This document shows, piece after piece, positions 36,301 to 49,954 of a stretch of 64,000 nucleotides of DNA. The translations under genes and the position numbers were made by a program. Position 1 is the first letter of the stretch. The number at the start of each line of letters is the position of its first letter. The notes under the pieces were generated by a model, which was given only the letters and a program-made list of their open reading frames with translations, did no database searches and had not been told where the DNA came from. The DNA comes from Myoxocephalus aenaeus (taxonomy: Eukaryota; Chordata; Actinopteri; Perciformes; Cottidae), in assembly GCA_038501785.1 (NCBI GenBank), contig JBAMJR010000047.1, forward strand, positions 5,601,001 to 5,665,000, given 5' to 3'.

Positions 36301-39300
36301 TTGACGCTTTTGAAAGATGGCTATTGCATCACATACTGAATGTCAATGTTGTGAAAGTTGTTTACAAGCCGCATGGGGAGACGGTGTCGTGCGAGCTTTC
36401 CAACGCGACCAGTCTTACTTTCCTCATCCAACTAGTCAGACCGCATACTCCGTGGGTGGAGACCCGTGAGAGGATGTCTTTTGAAGATGATATTCTTTGG
36501 AAAGGCGATAAGAGCGTAGGCAGGCCTCCCTTTGCCTCTCCAATCAGGTGGTGCTTCCTGCTAACAATACCTGGGCGATAAGAGACCAGCGGCATTATCA
36601 AAAGCATCTAGGTTGACCTAGTTTAAGTGACTCAACCACTAGGTTGATTTCATTTAAGTGCCACTTGCAGTCTGGGGGAACTCACCGGTACCGCTTGGTT
36701 CTCTTTCCATGCACTTTTTTTTTTTGAGAAAGCTCGCCAGTTCTGGCCACACACTTACTTTGAACATCGACCCCGGTGTTGTTAGGGTTCATTGTCTAAG
36801 CTAGAGCTGCACCAGAACAGCATTAGTCTGAATCAAAAGAGCACTTGGCTTGACCACAAGAGCCCTTGGGGAGATGCAGGGCAATTAGTCCAGCTGATGG
36901 AACAATCGCGCCAACTGCGAAGGCACCGTGGGCCAACCAGAGGAGCACTCTGGGAGCAACTGGTCTGACAAAGGGGCACAGCGGGGCACTAAATTGCCCC
37001 TCTAAGGAAAAATGGAACATGGAAGTACCAAGTACGTATGTACCAAGGTTAAATGAGGTGTGGAAACTGGACTCACCGCTGACTCGGGCTAAATATAGAA
37101 TTATACGTGTTCCAATACTCTAGTGTGCCTAATTTTGTTAATCTATCCTCGGCTTCGCTATTAAATAATTGTCAACTTTATTAAAGAATGAAGATTTACC
37201 TGCAATTACTGTAATTTTTAAACAGGTTTTGAGTACCGGCAGAACACCGCGTTAGTCGACCTGATCCACACAGAAGCAGCGCAAAAGATTCTCAAGTTTG
37301 GGTGGGAAGGCCTGTTTCTGGAGCTTCTCCTTTTTGACAGGAGCGAGACTAAATTTACCCAGTCTGGGTTCCGGCAAGATGATTTATTATTTTTTTATTC
37401 CATAAGAATCCCTGATGCAGAGCATGGGAGACATCTCAGACTGCAGCACACATAATTGTGCAGCGTATGACTGTAGGTGGGCTATGGCTCCTTGGGCCAA
37501 GACCAAAAAAATAAGAAAAACAACACACACACACACACACACATGCAAGAGGCTCTTCCATTATTTGGGGAGAGATTCTCATCGCAGCATAAGCAAAAGT
37601 TGCCCTGCCTTTCGGATGTCATCACGCAGCAGCGTTCCACTCCTTTTGGCTCCTTGGGTACCGTGCGACTCCCGTGAAGATGAGCGATGGTGACATGAGG
37701 AGTATACAAAGTAGGAGCTGACATGGCGCTGAATGGGTGGCGAAATCCGTGTGCCTCGAGGTCCAAACAAAGCCAGGAACACATCCAGTTTTTTTTTGCT
37801 TTCTGTGATGCAGAGAATATGGCCTTGATGGAGAGAAAAGAAATAGACAAACAGCTGCGGAATACATTGATGATGATTGTGCATATTGTTACGGCGCCAT
37901 TATGCTAAATAGTATGGGTAATAAAATCTGTTTTAGCAAAAGGGACGTCGCTCCGATGACACTCAACTTTCAGAAAATATGAGAAAGCTGTGACTCGAGA
38001 ACTCTTAAATTATGCATGTGAGCAGTTGTAGCTAAGAAACTAACAAAACCAGATACTCCGATTCTGGATGGCTTTGTTGCAAATTGAACATTCTCCAAAA
38101 ATAAAAATAGTTTAAAACCATCTTTATTGTTCAAGCACAAATTTTCCAACCCACGTCCAACATGAGAATAGTCGGATGGAGTCCTGCCCTTGTGTATCTC
38201 CAGGCTCTCTTTCAGCTCGGATGCTGCTTCAGACTATTGGGAGCTATGTGATTGTGTTCATACAATAGCGGTGCCCCTTTTTTTCAATTTAGTAGCACAG
38301 GTAACAGAGAGGTACCGCCACTGATGGAGCTCTGGGAGGAAGACGAGGGAGCACGTTGTGGATGCAGCGAAGCTCTTTTTTTGTTGTTTTTTTGCTGTTA
38401 GGTAGATGGTGATTATAATGAAAATAGAACAGGTGAGTTTGAGCCGTTACTAACAGATGGTTCCTCTGTGAGTGTCACCCTACTTTTTCAGTGGATGCTT
38501 AAAACCAGATGCATGCACTGCTGCCTCGAGCGCTTGGCTCTGTATTGTAAAGCCTGCAAACGTACAGCAGGGAAATCGACAGCAGGGTTCCCATGGTACG
38601 GGGGGGGAGGGAGAAGAAAAACTTTAAAAAACAGCTTTCATGAATAGAATTATTTCAGCGTCAGTGGTTGAGGGCCTCATCAAGATCCTCGATGACGAGT
38701 CTTTCAATATGTTGCTGCTATTGCACACACGCTGCAAGGTTATGTAACGCGGCAAAGGGAAACACTCAACCGATGACACATCCCTAAAATCGTGGACCGA
38801 CCCAAATTCCGCACTGCCTACGAGACACACGCAGGATATTTGCTCGTAAACACGACATCCACTAAACGCAGATTTAATAAATAGCAGCAGGTTGCATCAC
38901 CATCCACAACGGTCTCAGGAAGAAAAGAATAAAGAGTAAAACATTGTGAGCCACCCCTGACTGCTACTTCCTGCGGCGCCATACATTGCATGATGCCACG
39001 TTTCTCTTATTTTGTCCACCCACGGTCTGTTCAGTGCTCTGCCACGGAGCTACAAAGTGGAACACAAAGTGTGGCACGCCGTTTGAACTGTAAACATAGT
39101 TTTGAATAAAGTTTTCCCCGCATCAAAAGAGTGCTGCAGGGGTTGACGCATTTGTTGACAGACCAGGAAGTTCACATCGCACCGGTTCCCTTAACTCTCT
39201 TCACCCCCTGTTCTCCGACAAGGTGAAATAGTGTTCTGTATTAAACTTAGTGAATATTGATGTCCCATCTGCACATCGGCGGGGCTAATATTTAATCTGA

Positions 39301-40679
39301 TTAGGGCCACCTCGTTCTGTGTTCAGACAACAGATCAATAAAAAAGACGTTAATAATCCCGATGACAGCCACCCACACCCAGTTTGCTCCTTGTCCCGGT
39401 CCACAAAGGGGAACACAAAACCGATACGCATCTTATCTCTGTTTTTTATTTGCTATTAGTCAGTGTGATAAAGCACCTGGACTGCTTAGAAACAGCGCAT
39501 AAAGACGTTACGGACAAAAGGGGCCTTTTTGTGTGGCTTTCATTAACTGGAAATTCAGGAAGTGGTTGAGCGCCACTGAAAGGACAGTGTGTGTTTACTC
39601 TGGAAGAGAGCGGGACACCAGGCGGGGGAGTTATTGGGAGAGTGACATTATCACTGCCATTAAAGCACGTCAATTAATATGCAAGTGGTATAACTGGCTA
39701 ACCTTTTTCATCCTTTTTAGAAGATCTATCTGGGTTGGGTCACTGGTGAGGACTTGCATCACTCTGGGATGCTCCAGCTGGGAGGTGCAGTCCCACTAAT
39801 CCTGTGACAAACACGCTTGGCTTTCTGTGGCAGACAAACCAAACCGCACCGTGACGGAGACATACCCGGCCCATCTGAAAGTGATCAAACCAGTAAAGCG
39901 CTGGTGGATGTTCAGACGAATCAGTAGCTCGCTGGTGTTTTGATAAATCAAAGCTGGGACTGTTTTGCACTTGAACCCCGGGTCGCTGCATGGTGGAAGG
40001 TGAGCAATGTTTAGTCTGTGCCAAAGGAATTAGCCACTGGACAAAAACTACTCTTTTTGTTTTCTCTCACTCTTAAGGACTGATTCTATTGCATTACATG
40101 TTTTCTGAATAAAGAGGGTTCTTTTTTTTGTTGGTTGACTAGCTGCATCTGTAGCATTAGTTTCATGTTGCTGCAGCCGGTCTATTTAAAGCTCACCAAT
40201 GCAAATGTTCTTCTTGAGCATTGTAAGAACCAAGAGGAGGAGCTCTGTGGAACTGCTAGAGCTGTCCCAGTTGCATCATCTACAACTAGATATAGACAGG
40301 GAAATCCCGGAAGCTGAGTGACTTTTCCTTCTAAATAAAATTGCATGACGTTTTGGTTGGAAAGAGATGAAACATGGGCATAACACTCTTTGGAATTGAT
40401 GAAACAATTTGTTTATTATATAGGAAAGTGTTTGGCTTCTATAATGCCTCATTTTTTTTTTCAAAGGGATAGTGTGCTAAATGAGGACACAATTAATTCG
40501 CGCTCGTGTCCTTTGAGCATTGGGCTTTTATTGTGAAGGGCACCGCCAGAACTCCCTCCATCTACTGTGTCTGACTTGACGCAGCTTCCAGTCTCGGTCG
40601 TCCACCTCTACAGCATGCAAATTGCGGAGCAACTCCAATATATCGCAGATTGGTTAACTACACAGAGCGCGCGGCGCGG
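33313..40679. other. Intergenic upstream of the candidate slitrk6 promoter, no gene seen
   Basis: Microsatellites (TG)n at 35536-35556 and (CA)n at 37523-37543. Frames of up to 164 codons (34898-35751, both strands) overlap one another and resemble nothing known. Stretches at 33950-34110 and 39230-39390 are unique and ATTA-rich, like conserved non-coding DNA. A weak CTCF-like CCACAGGGGGGCAAC lies at 35821-35835. Confidence 0.45.
40615..40622 (+). promoter_or_regulatory. POU octamer motif
   Basis: ATGCAAAT, the exact octamer bound by POU factors, lies about 70 bases upstream of the CpG-rich candidate first exon. POU factors regulate inner-ear and neural genes, where SLITRK6 is known to act, but octamers also occur by chance. 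Confidence 0.35.
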
Positions 40680-41143
40680 CGCATGAGCTGGACCCGGTGC
40701 GCGCCCTCATCTTCAGAGTGGCCCCCTATCACAAGACAGAAGAGAGTGTTTCTAGTCACAACAGTGCGCTGTCTCCGTGGCCCGAACCTGCAACTTAATC
40801 CTAATTAATTCCGAGGAGGCTGCGGGAGGAGGACGACACTCGGGCATCCCGGGACCGGAGAGAGAAAGAAAAGCTCTCCGCGAGCTCCTCGCGCCAAAGG
40901 GAATAATCGGTGTGTGACAGCGGTGTCAGACTCGAGAAAAGACTGTGGACCCGAGAGGACAAGTGGGGACTGACGGGTCCTGTGAAGTTTATCCGTGTGT
41001 GAGCCTGTTTTTATTTTTTGTGTCTTTTAAAAGGACCGAAGAGAAAGTGTGGAGGAGGTTAGTCCCTCTCCGATGCGTATACTGATGGACTGAGGACGGT
41101 GACATTTGGAATAGCATTCCCCTGTTTTCATCTGTGTAAGACG
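40680..41143 (+). promoter_or_regulatory. Candidate CpG-rich promoter and non-coding first exon of slitrk6
   Basis: This segment is clearly richer in CpG than its surroundings, with a cluster of GCGCGCGG/GCGCGCC at 40665-40705. It has the purine-rich look of a 5' UTR and ends in a good splice donor: ACG at 41141-41143 followed by GTAAGC. A POU octamer, ATGCAAAT, lies just upstream at 40615-40622. A six-codon upstream ORF lies at 41073-41093. No coding exon follows before slitrk6, so the simplest reading is its first exon with a 12.1-kb intron. It could instead belong to a non-coding RNA. No TATA box was seen. Confidence 0.4.
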
Positions 41144-41169
41144 GTAAGCCAAGAAGCAGTCACTTGTAA

Positions 41170-41190
41170 AATATATATATATATATATAT
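41170..41190. repeat. Short (TA)n microsatellite
   Basis: About 20 bases of TA directly after the candidate splice donor. Confidence 0.9.
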
Positions 41191-44100
41191 TGTGTCACTA
41201 TTAATGTGCTCAATTACTTTCTTGTTTTATAACCAGCTGGGCTTAATGGAAGGCTTCACCCTTGTGTATAATACACAGCCTATACGTCTCCAGGAACCCA
41301 GGTGTCCATCATGGGCAGGTTCCAACTAGCTGCAGTATGTTACCCCTCCATTTTTTTTTTTTTTACACCTAAGTACATTCCTGTGAAATGCACAGTACTG
41401 TATGTGGACTGAGGTGTCAACGTGAAGCGTTAGTTGTTCGCCACTAGCAGCAAGTCCTGTCCGAAAAAAAAAGTGCCTGGACTTGGCAGGAAGGGAAAGA
41501 GAGAGAGGGTGAGCAGGGAGTTTTTCCTGAGGGGGCTCCATTACCTCGAGCACACCTGGCCGCTTGCCACCCGCAGTTACAGTATCCTACGCGTATGTTA
41601 ATCAGGCCCGGTGCGGTGCCCACACACTGCTTTTTTAACTTCAAGCGGCTCTATTTGTCTTTGCGTCGATGGACGCGCATTCGAATTACGCTGCGCTGCG
41701 GCTCCTCCGCGTATGAATATGTATAATTACCGTCAGTGGTCGCAGGTGTGTTTAATGAGGACTGCATCACGACGCCTAACGGACCTCAGCCAATCAGAGA
41801 GGAGAGTTTTTCTTTTTTTCTTTAATCAGAAGCATATTTTGTATGTTTTATCTCATTGAAATGAATTAAGCGTCGCGCAGCATTGTTAACATTGAGCATA
41901 CACATGGTTACATTGTAGATTGGGATGGATTAAATATCTCTTTAGCGCATACAAGCCTAATTTAATCAGCCCCCTCCCCTCCCACAATGTGTGAGTGAGG
42001 TTATAGTCCTACTTAAATACAAGTTAATGAGGGGGCGAAGAAGTGTCTAATTAGCTTTTAGTTGTGAATTGCATAATTGAGTTTGGGCCCCAATTATTTG
42101 CTTGGATGAGTCGCTGGGTTAATAGCTTGGTTATAAGCGCCCCTTGCCATAAATGTATGGACTGCTCAAGCCTCATGTGTCTGAATAGTGTGAGATTAAT
42201 TATTGATGGCTGGTTTGAGGGCCAATTTAACGAATCATTCGACAAGGGAGGATTCACAAAGGGAGTATTGTATGCTGCTAATGGCTCGTGTTCCTGCTTT
42301 CTCATCAAAAATTTAAAAAGAGGTCTACATATAAGTATTTAAATTCCTGAAGACTCCCATGGGCTCAACACCAACAACCAACAGTTATTGATTGCCCTGT
42401 TGAACAAATGGCTCGCAGTGGTCGGGGGAGCACAAGTGTTTGAACAGGCGTCGCAATGCAATGTGTGAAACAGCCAAAAGGAAATTGGTGACCGGTGAGG
42501 GCAGTCTTGACGTTTTAAGAGCATCAGGGTAAAAGGGCACTGTGAAACTTTATTAATAAAAGCACACTACTTTCAGATAGAAGGAACCTACGGCTATATT
42601 GGAGAGCCCCTGCCTCCTCTGACATGGAGAAAGCACCGCGAGCCCACACAATATTGAATCAGTCCCAACAAAAAAAATAAAAAAAAGGTCTGGAACAAGG
42701 GGCATGGGAGTTGAACTATCTCTTGCCTCTTGAGTGGGCGGATGTCATAATTATCATTTCTCCAGGATGGCAGTGGAAGGCCGCGGGCGCTGGCAGGACT
42801 CTCTGCGGATATGTGGGTGTAGCGGTGGTGTCGACCCTGTAGGGCAGGCCACATCACTTCCGATACAGAGGAGAGAAGGGACAAGTCCTGGCCGTAATTG
42901 GTGCCGGGGAACACTGCATGGGCGCTCCGGGGAAAGTTGATGGACGGTCAGAGCCTCGTGCGCTTGCACAAACAAGGCTTTGGCGGTGGTGGTGGGAGGG
43001 GGGAGTTGTGCGCCTCGTGCACGCGGAAGCAATGGAGTGCAGGGGGCTCTAATCTGCTATCCCATGTCAGGCTGGAATGAAACAACTAGCTGGACGCGCA
43101 ACAAGTCTCGCTGTCTCGCATTCTCTCTCTCTTCTGTAGCAGAAGCGGCCCGACTAAGTATAATGGGACGCACGCAACTGTTGGTCGGTGACCTCTGATT
43201 GAATAAGGAGAACAGGTAGCGGGGGGAGTCCCTGCTGTGCTGCTAAGCCAGGTCGTTGGTGTTATCTGCTCCGTGTGTTGCAGTGAGGTTTACGGCTCGG
43301 GCAAATTGGTGTAAATGAGCAGGGAGGACTCTCACTGTGAAGCACTCTCCGTGAAATGCTTTTCCGAGGTATTCAGTGTTATTAAAACTAGCGCTTGCCT
43401 GTTTGTGCTGCATCACTCCTCGCTGTGTTGCAGGTGTGTGTGTGTGTTGTTCCAAAACACCTGGAGGAAAATTGCCTCTTTCACTAAAAAAAGAGAAAAA
43501 ACTTCTTGCTATAAAGCTCTCTGACATATATAGGAGGTGGGAGCTTCAGGCATGTGGATCTGTTATTAAAGTCCTTGCAGGGCTCCACTAGATTTCTCCA
43601 CTCGGAGCCCTGGTGCTCTCTACTGCATCACGTCAGGAGCCTCGTTTTTAAATGCAGCAGCAGCACTTAAAGCCTTGGCGGTTTATGCAAAAGCCGTGTT
43701 TCTGATCAATGTTTCAAAGTGACATCTTGGGAATAACAATGTTTTTTTTTTTTTTGTGCCGTCCTCTGGAAAACAGACAAGTCGTGACGGGCGCTGATGA
43801 GTCCGCCCATCCCTCTGTCGCCCGTCCATCAATCTTTTGCCGAGCGCGTTCAAAGGCCCGCCTCTCGCAGAGCGTTCACGTGAAAAACGCTCGGCGAGCA
43901 GATTATTAAGGGACGGTAAAACAGCCCTTTTTGTTTGAGACGCAACCGTGCGTCACGTGCGCGGTACAGTATGTGCTGTGTTGTACTGTAAATGCCTTTT
44001 AATCTTTAGTCTCTGTTATGATGTTTTTTTTTCCCAGGTGCCCAGCAGGCAGTAATCTATCCCAAATATAAATAAGGAATTATGGGTGTCGTGACGTTTT

Positions 44101-44720
44101 GTGAATACAGCTTTTGAAGCTTTTGTCCTCCAGGCAGGTTTGAACAGGAGGCTTTAAAATCCAGTCCGGCTCCTCGCAGTGCCCGCTGTGGCATTCCCAC
44201 TTAATTGGTCTTGAAAGGTCTTGTTCAGGACCATGACGCAGGTCAGCTCAAGTCTCTGCAGTTGTTAAGTCATTAGACACTCAATTAACTCGGCCACTGT
44301 ACTTGATCTCAAAAAGGGAAAACAGGGCAGAAAAACAAGTTACCTCAAACTAAAATATGCGTTAAAGTTGCTGCCTCGAGTGTAATCTCATGAATTATTC
44401 AAAGCACTGCCAGACAAGACATTTATGTAAACATATAACGTCATTTTTATTAATTTTTTTAATCACCCCAAATCCCAAACATGGACCCATCCCATGGGTG
44501 TATCCTTTTTAACATCAGAGTTTTACAGCTTTACAATGCAGCTTTTGATTGTTAACAGCCCCGTTTTTTTCTAAGTTAATTTGCATCATTCAGGTTTTTT
44601 TTTTTGTTTCTCTTACTTCCTGTCTTTTGGCAAAACACAAGCAAACACCATGTCGTATGAAAACGGCGAACTGCATATAGATTATGCACTGATTTACATA
44701 CAGACTTGACACAAATCAAT

Positions 44721-44785
44721 TCTTCCATCTTCTAACCAGCCCATCCTGCTGAGGGCTGTTGACTGGAGCTGTTCCAGTCCTCTGT
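44721..44785 (+). repeat. Fragment of the CTGGAGC dispersed repeat family
   Basis: TCTTCCATCTTCTAACCAGC, then CCATCCTGCTGAGGGCTGTT, then GACTGGAGCTGTTCCAG. This is the opening of the family seen at 7693 and 60184, truncated after 65 bases. Confidence 0.5.
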
Positions 44786-45040
44786 GAAAAATATTTTTCT
44801 CCCCATCAACCCAGATTCTCTGTAACCGTCTGTGGACTGCTGGTGTCGGCTCCGTCTGATACTGGCAGTTCCAAACGAATCTTATTATCTCCGTTGCGTG
44901 TGCGTCTGCCTCTGCTCGGGGTGTGGAACGGGCGCAGGCTGGCTCTGCATCATAAAGCGACTTAAAGTGACCCCAGTACGGGAAGTATCGAGTCCATAAA
45001 CAGCGTGAGGGCAGAGCTGACGGAGAATCAGAACAGGAGG

Positions 45041-45081
45041 TGTATATATGTATATGTATGTATATATATATATATATATAT
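45041..45081. repeat. (TA)n/TATG microsatellite
   Basis: Forty bases of TA with TATG interruptions. Confidence 0.92.
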
Positions 45082-46119
45082 CTTTCTTTATATCTCTTTA
45101 TATTACAGGTAAAACTCGCTCGTCCGTGTTTCCCAAACAGTGCGAGATCGTCCGTGACTTTGAGATAATCTCCCGGCCTGTTATTACTTTTTTCTCCGGC
45201 ACAAGAGCCGAGGGAACTTTGGATATGTTTTTGCTAGGCTAGCTGAAAGCTAATCCACAGGGCTTAAAGCCGGGCCAGCTTTCTTTTGTTCGTTTTTATT
45301 TTTGATTCTTTTCATTCTCCTCGTGGACGTGCACACGCTCAAAGTTCTTGAATACATCAGTTATAATAAGGCGAGTCACTACAGGCACAAACCTGCCTTT
45401 GTTTTGCATGTACTAGTGGAAAGAGACGTACAATATACACATATAGGTGTTTATTTGACTTCTGTCTTCTCTGAAATCTGTAGATTTCTCCCAAGAGTCA
45501 GCATCACCTATAGTGTATTGCATAATGTATGGGATATTACAGTTAAAGGCTCAAACTCTGAGCCAGAAATCTCCACTTCAGTAGCACTTTACGTTTCATT
45601 CCTCTCTAAATTCTCAAGGTTTCAACATTTTATTCCTAAAAACATGTTGAAAATCCATGGCTGAAAAAAAAAAAAAAGAAGCTATATCCAAAATCCCCTC
45701 TGAAAAACTTGGACTCTCATACGGTAACAAAATGAAACAAGAATTCTGAACCTGGCTTCATCAAATGTTCCCATTTCTGTCTCGGGGAAAAATGAATGCA
45801 AATGTTTGCATATTTGATAAAACAGTGCATAATTTGCGTCTGTAAACATAACATTTCAGAAAATGTGCCAACTGAGAGTTTTATTGGTGAAATCTGTTTG
45901 TTTTTTTCCCCGGTTCACCCGTGGTGGCAAAATTACAGGAACACTGTAGATTATAGTCCTGTAACCATCGGTGACGTACAGAAACAAAACAAAAAACTAT
46001 GACACACGTGCTGTGCACACTGTCTCTAAAGTGTATTGTTACAGGAAGCCTCCCGACTAATTGCACGCTACCGTTCAGCTGCTGCTAATGACTACATCCG
46101 CCAGCTGTGATCGTTAAAA

Positions 46120-46354
46120 CGGCTTCTGACTTGAGAGCAGTTCGTCCAGTTAGAGGGTTCTGTTGAAGACCTGTAAACAGTATCCCAGCTATTTCTATTT
46201 TATTTTATTATTATTATTATTTTTATTATTATTGTATATATCTTTTATCTTTCATCCTGCTGTTTTTACTTATTTTGTTGTAAGTTGCTGCTACCCCGAC
46301 ACCAAATTTCCCCTCGGGGATTAATAAAGTATATATTCATTCATTCATTCATTC
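46120..46354 (+). mobile_element. 3' tail of a non-LTR retrotransposon
   Basis: The sequence runs through TTATT-rich DNA and TTGTTGTAAGTTGCTGCTAC, then a small hairpin (CCCC-TC-GGGG at 46309-46318) and ATTAATAAAGTATATATT. It ends in a perfect tetranucleotide tail (ATTC)5 at 46335-46354. A TTTCCCC...GGGATTAATAAAG hairpin next to a short tandem tail is characteristic of 3' ends of fish L2/Rex-like LINEs. No reverse transcriptase remains. The left boundary is approximate. Confidence 0.6.
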
Positions 46355-48009
46355 AAACCAGTTAAATATGCCACAAACACACACAGCATGGCACTGTAAT
46401 CAGTCTAAAAAAAAAAGGTTGTAATTGAGAACACTAGCTCAAAAGACTGATCATCGGCTGGTCAAAAACGACATGGGGGAAGAAGGCCTGCTCACAAAAT
46501 GACACACAACATCACACAGTTATGTTAGGATCCTAATCCTGTTGGTACAGGCACCACATGATGGTGCCGTGTAGATTGTTTATCCTCTGGAAGCAGGTCG
46601 GTCCACCTATAACATGTGGCTCCTTTGAGTCTGAAGGTTACATCTACACATATTTATGGAATGAATCACAAGACCGTCATGACTGTTGCCTTGCGGCCTC
46701 TTTACTGAGGGTTGGTACTCCCTTTTTTAAATGGGCATGAAGAAGATTATATAGGACATCCTAACTTGAACACTCCTGAATGCTGCTGTAAATATTTCTC
46801 AACATCTTATTAAAGTAACTCAAACAGTCAATATCATACGGATGCCTCATAATGTGACCTACACGAGTGAACGAGAATATTGGCTATTTCTATGTAGTTA
46901 TTATTAATGCGTGCCACGGGGTCTGAAGGCAAACACTACCGCTTAATTTTGAATTAAAAGTTTACACCATTAATAATTAGTTACAAAATTATCTTACTGT
47001 GCAACAATCACTAGGGGAAAAATGTCCCAGAATACATTTTTATTTTCACATAATTTTGCGTTGTTGGTGGTGTGCCAGACTTCCCTGACTCCGGATGGAG
47101 TATTCTACATGAAGTTATCTACAAATTGCCAGTCCTGTTGTGCTCGTCACCCCTGAATAGAGCGTGTTCCTCTTTTTACGGGGACAATAATGTACATGGA
47201 AAATCTACATCTGTTTGGTGCAGATGTCTCCCCTCACAAAATGTACCTTGACGCCACTATTCACTGTAGTAATCTGCCCTGCTCCTTTTTCTGGAGAACT
47301 AATTACTGCGCATTAGTTAAACAGACCATTTGAAATGCAAGCCTGCTAAATCACGCTTGCCAGGGGAGAGCAGAGCCAGCCTCCATCCCCCCTCCCCGTG
47401 CAGTCTTTGTGCTTCTATTATTAGTTCTATCATGCATATGTTCTCTATCAGAAATTAAGGCCCACCAGCTGTACACGTTAGGGAAGAGGATACAGTACAC
47501 AAGGTAGCTCGAAAATGAAGCAGCGTTTCTTTGTACCTGCGTCGGTTAGTCTCCCCCGTGAGGTTTCTCTGAAAGGCGAGAGGCCCCGCTGGTTTTCATC
47601 TCGCCATATGATGAGCTGCCAGTTGCCAGGACTGCTGCATGACATAAGCGCACAGCTGACGTAGCTTTTGAACATGATGCTGCCAAAGACGCCGCTCATC
47701 AGATCCTCCTCGCCTCCCCGGGCGCCGAGGCCGGTGTGCCTGCCGCACCGCCAGGAGGATCTCTGTTCCTGCACGGTGGAGCGGCTGGTGGAGCGCCACT
47801 CGCTCTCTTCCCAGAGGGAGAGCGTGGAGGGGGGTGATTTAATAGTTTAAAAGATGCTGAAGTTTGGTCCAGCTGGTAGATAAATTGAACTTTTTGCAAA
47901 GTATGCACCGTTCGCTGCAATTTCTCTCCGTGCACACGGACCAGAAGCAATCTGACAACATATTTGCTTCCCCTCACATGTTGTGCCGCATTCCAGCTAA
48001 ATTACAAAT

Positions 48010-48257
48010 TAGGGCTGCACGATATTTGAAAAACTGACAATATTGAAATGTTTGAGGTATCTAGATATCAACACGGGAAAGGAAATGCAGGAAGGCTCGT
48101 CTCCCATCTCAGTTGGTGGCTGGCTGTTGGTTTCGGAAGCGCTTCATTTGTTATGTGCTGAGAAAGCCTTTTTACACGTCAGCATCGCAGGCAGTCGTGT
48201 TCATTTCATTGTTGGGGGATCATGATTGCGATTACTCTTCTTAATTGTGCAGCCCTA
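48010..48257. mobile_element. hAT-like miniature transposon (GGGCTGCACGAT ends)
   Basis: The left end TAGGGCTGCACGAT (48010-48023) and right end ATTGTGCAGCCCTA (48244-48257) are inverted repeats matching at 13 of 14 bases. This end sequence is familiar from abundant fish hAT MITEs. The 248-base body includes TATTTGAAAAACTGACAATA and GGGATCATGATTGCGATTA, also typical. No clean 8-bp target duplication is visible, so the copy is old. Confidence 0.7.
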
Positions 48258-49954
48258 CTCATCAGCCTCATCATAATATCCATCTTAAGAACAATTCACA
48301 CCTGCTTGGAGCCATCCATCATCGTGTTTGATCCTTGTTATGGAGTGCAGATTACATTTACATTTCAGACCTGTAGATGACGCCCCGGTATAATATACAC
48401 CATTCATTCGAAGTCTGACAGGAAACCTCAGAGAATTAAAATGGACTCCATCAACCGCCCTGTTGTCGAGGACCATAAATCACCAGGACTGCAGGTAGCA
48501 TTGCAATGAGGAGGACCCGAGGTCATACAATGTTTAGAGCTGAGCTGGAATGCGAAAGTCTTCTTAAAACCAAGAAAAGATATCCACTCGACGTTTTCAA
48601 ACACAAATACGGAGCGACACTTATCAGTCTTGATGGAGTCTGGAGGATGGCTCTATCTGTCGCGTGCCACAAGGGATAACAAGCCTTTCATACTCGCACA
48701 TCAAGTTGCCTCACGCTACAGAGAAAGGAATTAGGCTCCTGCCTTTTGGGCTATTCTTGGCTCCAGCGTGCTTTACTTACTCTGACAGTGACGAGGACGG
48801 AACATGACTTCCACTGTGTTCATATTATTTAGAAATACTGTCCTAAACTGTCAACTGGAGAGGGTGCACTCCAGGAGTTTCAAATACAGGTTCCCGTTGT
48901 GTTGTCGCATACTGGGTCTGTATATGGTGTGTGTGTGTTAATTCACTGCAAGCTATGACGAATGTATGGAGGGAAATAAGCGTTATTGCAACGCTCCGGC
49001 CGCTTGCTGCATGAAGCGTGCGAAATCGATGGGAGGGCAAGAGCACGTGTGCTCCTTTTGTGAAGATCACACGCTCAGTGAGACATTTCCAAATGTATCA
49101 CCATTGTCTTCCAGAAGTTGTGTCGAAGTCACAATCTGCCCGTTCACTCCTCGAAAAACGGGAAAACTGCAAGAAGCGACATGAATAAATGAAGAGAATA
49201 TTTAAGTCTGTCGTGTCATCGAGTCAAGGTGGTGAACCCAACTTCCTGCCTTTTTTTACGTTGGCTGCCTTACTGACGTGTTGATGAGCAAGACACTAAA
49301 TCATTACTTGCTGCAGGACTCCTCTGCCTTTTGGAGCCAAACCGTGCCTTCCTGTGAAAGACTAAAGCTCCCTTCAGGGAGCAATCAAGTCAAAAGGTTG
49401 AACTCGAACATCAGTGAGTGATGTGCGGGGTTGCATGTGATATTCTGCAGCCGAGTCTGTGGGCTGGCAATCGCTGTCATCTTCTTCACATTGAGTACAT
49501 TAGTCGCAGTGAACATCAGTGAATATAGTTAAAACTGTTCATCGTGAAAAGATCGGCATTCATCAGAGAGCGATATGAACATGTGTATTCATGACTTATC
49601 TCTGAGTGTTGAAGAGGCCTCGTCACGGTGACACGGTGGTGATGCGGACCCGATCCGTACATCCTGCCTGATCTGCACTGCACATGTGCAAACTAGTACT
49701 ACACACCTGTTGTTCAACTCTCGTAATGTTTGCTCTTTGCACAGCCGGTGGGCCGCACAGTCCCGCTTGGCTAAATAACGTGAGTGGCGTGATGATGCGT
49801 TCAAGCTCCATGCAGCAAAATGATCATGTTATTGAGTTATCATGATGTGTTCAAAATGTAATCTTAACGCAACGTTTTCAGCAAGAAATTAGATGGAATT
49901 TAAAGGAGATGTTTTCACAGCAAATTGAATTAGGTATCAGATGGAGTTATGTTA

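Noticed and set aside
40765..40787. RE1-like sequence in the candidate first exon
   Set aside because: One half (GCGCTGTC) is good but the other half and the spacing do not fit the REST consensus.
47478..47977. Overlapping minus-strand frames of 98 and 92 codons in G/C-rich DNA
   Set aside because: No similarity I can recognise, no splice signals kept, and equal openness on the other strand.
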